Source: JBLHLB01 sp047618505 (GTDB lineage: Bacteria > Planctomycetota > UBA1135 > GCA-002686595). From it: DNA of 8,959 nt. The position numbers and the translations under genes were made by a program. Of the stretch, positions 5,616-8,959 are shown piece by piece. Under the pieces are notes generated by a model. It saw only the letters and a list, made by a program, of their open reading frames with translations, did no database searches and was not told the DNA's origin. The stretch lies in the NCBI GenBank assembly GCA_047618505.1, contig JBLHLB010000156.1, positions 1 to 8,959 of the forward strand. The letters run 5' to 3'. Numbering within the stretch: position 1 is the first letter of the stretch; every line of letters starts with the position of its first letter.

Positions 5616-7949
5616 ATGAACGTGACTCATCTTCGTCGACTCTTTGCGACAGGCGCCCTGATGGCGACCCTCGCCTCTGGTGCCCAGGCCCAGGACGACC
5701 CGTTTAACACCAGCCTGCTTTCGACCTGGACGGATAGTGCGGGGGGCTTCGCCGACATCTGGGGCGAAGGTGACTTTGCCTTCCAGGCGCGCTACTTCAA
5801 GAACAGCGTCGACATCCTTGACGTCTCAAACCCTGCGAACATAACCCACGCGTCGAAGGTTGTTATTCCCGGTTCTAACGCAGAATCCAGCGCCCAGGAC
5901 GTCAAGTCGGGCGATGGACTGCTGTTCATCGCACTTGAGTACGACACACCCGACGGAGTAGCGATTGTCGACATTCGGGATCCCTACAATCCCAGCATCC
6001 TGACCTACGTCGATCCCGAGCCTGGCAGCTTCGAGGAGATTCACAATCTCTTCTACGACAGTGGTTGGTTGTACCTCTGCAACAGCTCGACGGCGGAGGT
6101 CGCGATCGTCGACCTGCGCAGTTTTGACCCGGACAACGCACCTGCCAATATCTCGGACCACGCCTACCGCCTGACTGGTCTTGGCGGTCAGTTCGTGCAC
6201 GACATCACCGTAAAAAACGGGCGTCTGTATGTGGCCGGTTGGGAGGAGATGTTCATTTACGACGTCTCCAACTTGGGATCACAATCGCCCCAGCTGATCG
6301 GTCAGACCTACGGTGGTGCCTGCCACTCGGTGTGGCCCACGGATGATGGCGCTTATGTGATTACGGGCGACGAGCGCAAGGGCGGTTCCGTGCGTCTCTA
6401 CGAGGTTGTTGCTCTGGGGGGCGGCTCCATCCAGCTGCTCCAGCGTGACTCTGTCACCATGGATATCTCCGAGGCATGGACGGCCCACAACCAAGTAGTG
6501 GTCGGTGATCGTGTCTACTGCTCCTGGTACCAGGCAGGAGCCGTTGTGCTCGAGATCAATCGTGAGACTCACACATTCGAGCGCGTCGGTCAGTATGACA
6601 CTGACGGATCCACTCCCTTCGGCTTCGGTGGCTCCTGGGGAGTCTCCCCGCTCCTCGGTGAAGATCGCGTTCTGATTTCCGATCTGGGCAAGGGCACTTT
6701 TGTCGTGGACATGAGCGCCCTTCAAGTTGCTGTGCCTGAATTCCCCCTGACCGTGTCGCCCACAGCTGACTTCGTCTTCGACGTCGAGATCACCGGCACC
6801 GGCAACGCTGTTGCCGATACGAACGACGTTCAGGTCTACTACAGCATTGATGGATCTGAATACATCTCCTCACCTGCGTTGCACATGGGCGGAACGACCT
6901 ATCAGGTCACCCTGCCGGCCACGGGTTGCCTTGGGGAGATCGAATTCTACATCGCGGCGACGGACACCCAAGGCCGGACGATTTATGACCCCGCCCTTGG
7001 CGAGGAAGACGCCCGCCGCCTGTACTCCACCGATGCCGTGACCGAGGTCTTCTCCGACGACTTCGAGGGCAGCAAGGGTTGGACCATCACCGGCGACGCC
7101 GCTACCGGAATGTTCGTTCGAGTGGACCCCGTGGGAACCTCAGGCCAGCCCGAGGATGACGCCCCGGATGGAATCGGCACTCGATGCTTTGTGACAGGCC
7201 AGGGCACTCCCGGCGCCGACGCCTGGGACGACGATGTTGATGGCGGCTACACGAGCATCACCTCGCCGGTCTTCGACATGTCCGTCGGCGATGGCCTCGT
7301 GCGCTATTCCTATTCCTTCTACAACGGCAAGGCCGATAACGACGCCTTCGTGGCGGAGATCTCCAACGACGGGGGCAGCAGCTGGTCCACGATGGCCAAC
7401 ATCGTCCTCGGCGGTGGTGGTTGGCGCAAGGCGGCCCACCGGGTGTCTGACTACACGCAACCCACGGCCAACATGCGCGTGCGCTTCACGGTGGACGACG
7501 ACGAGTCCCAACGGACGACTACCGAGGGTGCCGTTGACGAGTTCTACGTCGAGGTCTTCAACTGCAACACCAGCGCGAGCGTCACGGCGCGGAATGGTAG
7601 TGGTCTGAACCCGACCTGCCTGAGTTCGACGAACTTGCCGATCCTGGGTTCGACCTGGGCGGCGAGCGTGGATGAGGACGGTCTCCCGGGTGCGACCCTG
7701 ACCTACCTGATCTCCTATGCCGGTCAGCTGAGCGGAGTCTTCATCGGTCCCGGCGAGTTGCTGATCGACCCCGGCTCCACCTTCTTCTTCAGCACGACTG
7801 CTGCACCCGACGCCAGCGGCGCGGCGGTGCACACGGTTGCCTGGCCCAACGATCCGGGCCTCGTGGGTGCGGTGACTTCAGTGCAGGGTCTCTTGGTCGG
7901 AGCGGGGCTGCAGCTTTGCAACGCCCTCGACCTGACCCTCGACAACTGA
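5616..7949 (+). CDS. Secreted LVIVD-repeat / choice-of-anchor-B-like beta-propeller protein (paralogue 2)
   Basis: 777 residues, collinear along its whole length with the gene ending at 5165, so the pair arose by tandem duplication and then diverged. ATG 5616 opens a signal peptide ('MNVTHLRRLFATGALMATLA', AQA cleavage after Ala25); no Shine-Dalgarno sequence. Propeller ~28-368 with LVIVD-like blades ('VDILDVSNPANI', 'VAIVDIRDPYNP', 'VAIVDLRSFDP', 'MFIYDVSN') and histidines His143, His195, His237 and His291 aligning with those of the paralogue; closing 'LISDLGKGTFVVDM'. Small beta domain ~375-470 ('EIEFYIAATDTQGRT'). Asp-rich jelly-roll ~476-648 ('DDFEGSKGWTITG', 'EDDAPDG', 'ISNDGGSSW', 'FTVDDDE'). 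C-terminal domain ~652-777 ('ASVTARNGSGLNP', 'GELLID', 'LCNALDLTLDN'). No enzyme motif is seen. It probably sits on the cell surface or is released; its ligand is unknown. Separate expression is likely, as 450 bases with strong hairpins separate it from its twin. Confidence 0.88.
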   Translation: MNVTHLRRLFATGALMATLASGAQAQDDPFNTSLLSTWTDSAGGFADIWGEGDFAFQARYFKNSVDILDVSNPANITHASKVVIPGSNAESSAQDVKSGDGLLFIALEYDTPDGVAIVDIRDPYNPSILTYVDPEPGSFEEIHNLFYDSGWLYLCNSSTAEVAIVDLRSFDPDNAPANISDHAYRLTGLGGQFVHDITVKNGRLYVAGWEEMFIYDVSNLGSQSPQLIGQTYGGACHSVWPTDDGAYVITGDERKGGSVRLYEVVALGGGSIQLLQRDSVTMDISEAWTAHNQVVVGDRVYCSWYQAGAVVLEINRETHTFERVGQYDTDGSTPFGFGGSWGVSPLLGEDRVLISDLGKGTFVVDMSALQVAVPEFPLTVSPTADFVFDVEITGTGNAVADTNDVQVYYSIDGSEYISSPALHMGGTTYQVTLPATGCLGEIEFYIAATDTQGRTIYDPALGEEDARRLYSTDAVTEVFSDDFEGSKGWTITGDAATGMFVRVDPVGTSGQPEDDAPDGIGTRCFVTGQGTPGADAWDDDVDGGYTSITSPVFDMSVGDGLVRYSYSFYNGKADNDAFVAEISNDGGSSWSTMANIVLGGGGWRKAAHRVSDYTQPTANMRVRFTVDDDESQRTTTEGAVDEFYVEVFNCNTSASVTARNGSGLNPTCLSSTNLPILGSTWAASVDEDGLPGATLTYLISYAGQLSGVFIGPGELLIDPGSTFFFSTTAAPDASGAAVHTVAWPNDPGLVGAVTSVQGLLVGAGLQLCNALDLTLDN

Positions 7950-7964
7950 TCGGATTCGAGTCCG

Positions 7965-7987
7965 GGGCTGCGGCGATCCCGCAGCCC
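7965..7987 (+). terminator. 9-bp GC hairpin after paralogue 2
   Basis: GGGCTGCGG (7965-7973) pairs perfectly with CCGCAGCCC (7979-7987) around CGATC, 15 bases past the stop codon. No T-tract follows, so it may instead protect the mRNA 3' end. Confidence 0.45.
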
Positions 7988-7994
7988 ACCTAGA

Positions 7995-8042
7995 AGAACA
8001 GCGACAGCTGGGGGGCATCGGCCCCCTAGCTGTCGCTGTTCT
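7995..8042. terminator. 22-bp stem-loop, probable bidirectional terminator
   Basis: Arms 7995-8016 and 8021-8042 pair over 22 positions with only one G-T pair, around the loop ATCG. The outer 15 bp (starting AGAACAGCGACAGCT) are a perfect inverted repeat and the inner part is a G-run against a C-run. It lies between two convergent genes (stops at 7949 and 8076), as expected for a terminator serving both. The flanks are only weakly T-rich (TCTTGT on plus, TCTTCT on minus). Confidence 0.6.
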
Positions 8043-8075
8043 CTTGTACGGCCCTCCAGGGGCCCGCGCTGCCGC

Positions 8076-8959
8076 CTAGGCGCCCTTCTTCGCGCGTCCC
8101 ATCTTCTTGCGCGTGTCGGCGTTCAGGATGCGCTTGCGCAGGCGCAGGCTTGAGGGGGTGACCTCAAGCAGCTCGTCATCCTCGATGTACTCGAGACTCT
8201 CCTCGAGGGACTTGATGATGGGCGGCGCAAGGGTGACGTTGTCGTCGCGGCCCGAGGCGCGCATGTTCGTCAGCTTCTTGGTGCGGCAGATGTTGAGCGG
8301 CAGGTCGCCGTCGCGGTTGCACTCCCCGACGATCATGCCCTCGTACACCTCTTGGCCCGGGGGCACGAAGAAGTTGCCGCGGTCCTGGAGGCCGTTGAGG
8401 GCGAAGGGGATGACCTTGCCCGTGCGGTCGGCCACCAGGACGCCGTTGTTGCGGCGGGGCAGGGTGCCGCCGTCCGGGCGCCAGTCCTCGAAGACGTGGC
8501 TCAGGATGGCTTCGCCTTGGCTGAGGGTTAGCAATGCGGTACGTGCGCCAATCAAGCCGCGCGCCGGGACCGAGAACTCGATCTTGGTCTGCGTTGTGCC
8601 CAGGGGCTCCATGTGCAGCAGCTCGCCGCGACGACGCCCGAGGTATTCGATGATGCGTCCGCCAAAGTCCGTGGGAACTTCGATGATGGCGCGTTCATAG
8701 GGCTCACAGATCGTGCCGTCGACATCCTTGAGGATCACGTGGGGTTTGCCCACGGCGAACTCGTAGCCTTCGCGGCGCATGTTCTCGATTAGCACGCCCA
8801 GGTGCATGACACCGCGGCCCTTGACCTCGATTGCCTCGGCCGAGGCGGTATCCTTAAGGGTCAGCGCCACGTCCCGCAGGGCTGCCTTCTCCAGGCGGGC
8901 CCGCACATGGCGGCTGGTGACATACTGGCCTTCCTGTCCGGCGACGGGCGAGTCGTTGA
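8076..8959 (-). CDS. typA: Translational GTPase TypA/BipA, C-terminal part
   Basis: The last ~293 codons of typA; the gene runs off the right edge, so the GTP-binding domain is outside the window. A GTG at 8906 is internal, because the frame upstream still reads the family sequence 'NDSPVAGQEGQYVTSRH'. Recognisable family blocks in order: 'GRGVMHLGVLIENMRREG' (domain V, EF-G-like), 'EPYERAIIEVP', 'RRRGELLHME', 'VPARGLIGARTALLTLS', then the TypA-specific C-terminal domain with 'ILSHVFEDW', 'LPRRNNGVLV', 'LQDRGNFFVPPGQEVYEGM', 'KKLTNMRASGRDD' and 'DELLEVTPSSLRLRKRIL'. TypA/BipA is a ribosome-binding GTPase related to EF-G and LepA, needed for ribosome assembly and growth under stress or cold; the C-terminal domain contacts the ribosomal A site. 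The basic tail 'RKKMGRAKKGA' is usual. No decay is seen in the visible part. Confidence 0.97.
   Translation of the reverse strand, partial: NDSPVAGQEGQYVTSRHVRARLEKAALRDVALTLKDTASAEAIEVKGRGVMHLGVLIENMRREGYEFAVGKPHVILKDVDGTICEPYERAIIEVPTDFGGRIIEYLGRRRGELLHMEPLGTTQTKIEFSVPARGLIGARTALLTLSQGEAILSHVFEDWRPDGGTLPRRNNGVLVADRTGKVIPFALNGLQDRGNFFVPPGQEVYEGMIVGECNRDGDLPLNICRTKKLTNMRASGRDDNVTLAPPIIKSLEESLEYIEDDELLEVTPSSLRLRKRILNADTRKKMGRAKKGA

Noticed and set aside
1..8959. CRISPR array, prophage, integrase or insertion-sequence transposase
   Set aside because: No regularly spaced repeats and no frame with transposase, integrase or phage motifs were seen.

Overview
The window is GC-rich bacterial DNA, most likely from a member of Planctomycetota. 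This is an inference. It rests on three secreted proteins that share a C-terminal domain of about 125 residues (RN-x-G/N-x-NP near its start, 'GELLVD'-like strand in the middle, 'NALDL-x-LG'-like end) of a kind I associate with large planctomycete secretomes. Weak or absent Shine-Dalgarno sequences fit this too. No rRNA or other taxonomic marker is present to prove it.

Layout from left to right. (1) The 3' end of a secreted-protein gene (1-1156, +), closed by a small GC hairpin. (2) A DJ-1/PfpI-family gene (1211-1816, +). (3) Convergent with it, a peroxiredoxin of the Bcp/PrxQ type (1847-2380, -). Its reading frame is interrupted by a single in-frame TGA exactly where the peroxidatic cysteine belongs, and a bacterial SECIS-like hairpin follows immediately. 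I read this as an exported selenocysteine peroxiredoxin, the most notable object in the window. (4) A roughly 445-nt spacer with a possible ECF-sigma-type promoter. (5) Two tandem paralogous genes (2826-5165 and 5616-7949, +) for secreted proteins of 779 and 777 residues. Each has a signal peptide, an LVIVD/choice-of-anchor-B-like beta-propeller, a small beta domain, an Asp-rich jelly-roll-like domain and the shared C-terminal domain. (6) Between the paralogues, a 166-bp element (5195-5360) that folds almost end to end as one hairpin. Its arm differences are strongly strand-biased: on the minus strand 7 of 9 become G-U pairs, on the plus strand none do. (7) Two hairpins, one with a 22-bp stem, between the second paralogue and the convergent 3' part of typA (8076-8959, -).

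There is no sign of a single operon-encoded pathway. The functional links are modest: DJ-1/PfpI and peroxiredoxin genes lie tail to tail and could both relate to reactive-species or thiol chemistry, and the three secreted proteins probably share one export or surface-sorting route through their common C-terminus. typA is a housekeeping translation GTPase. The selenoprotein predicts that the host genome also carries selA, selB, selC and selD; none is visible here.
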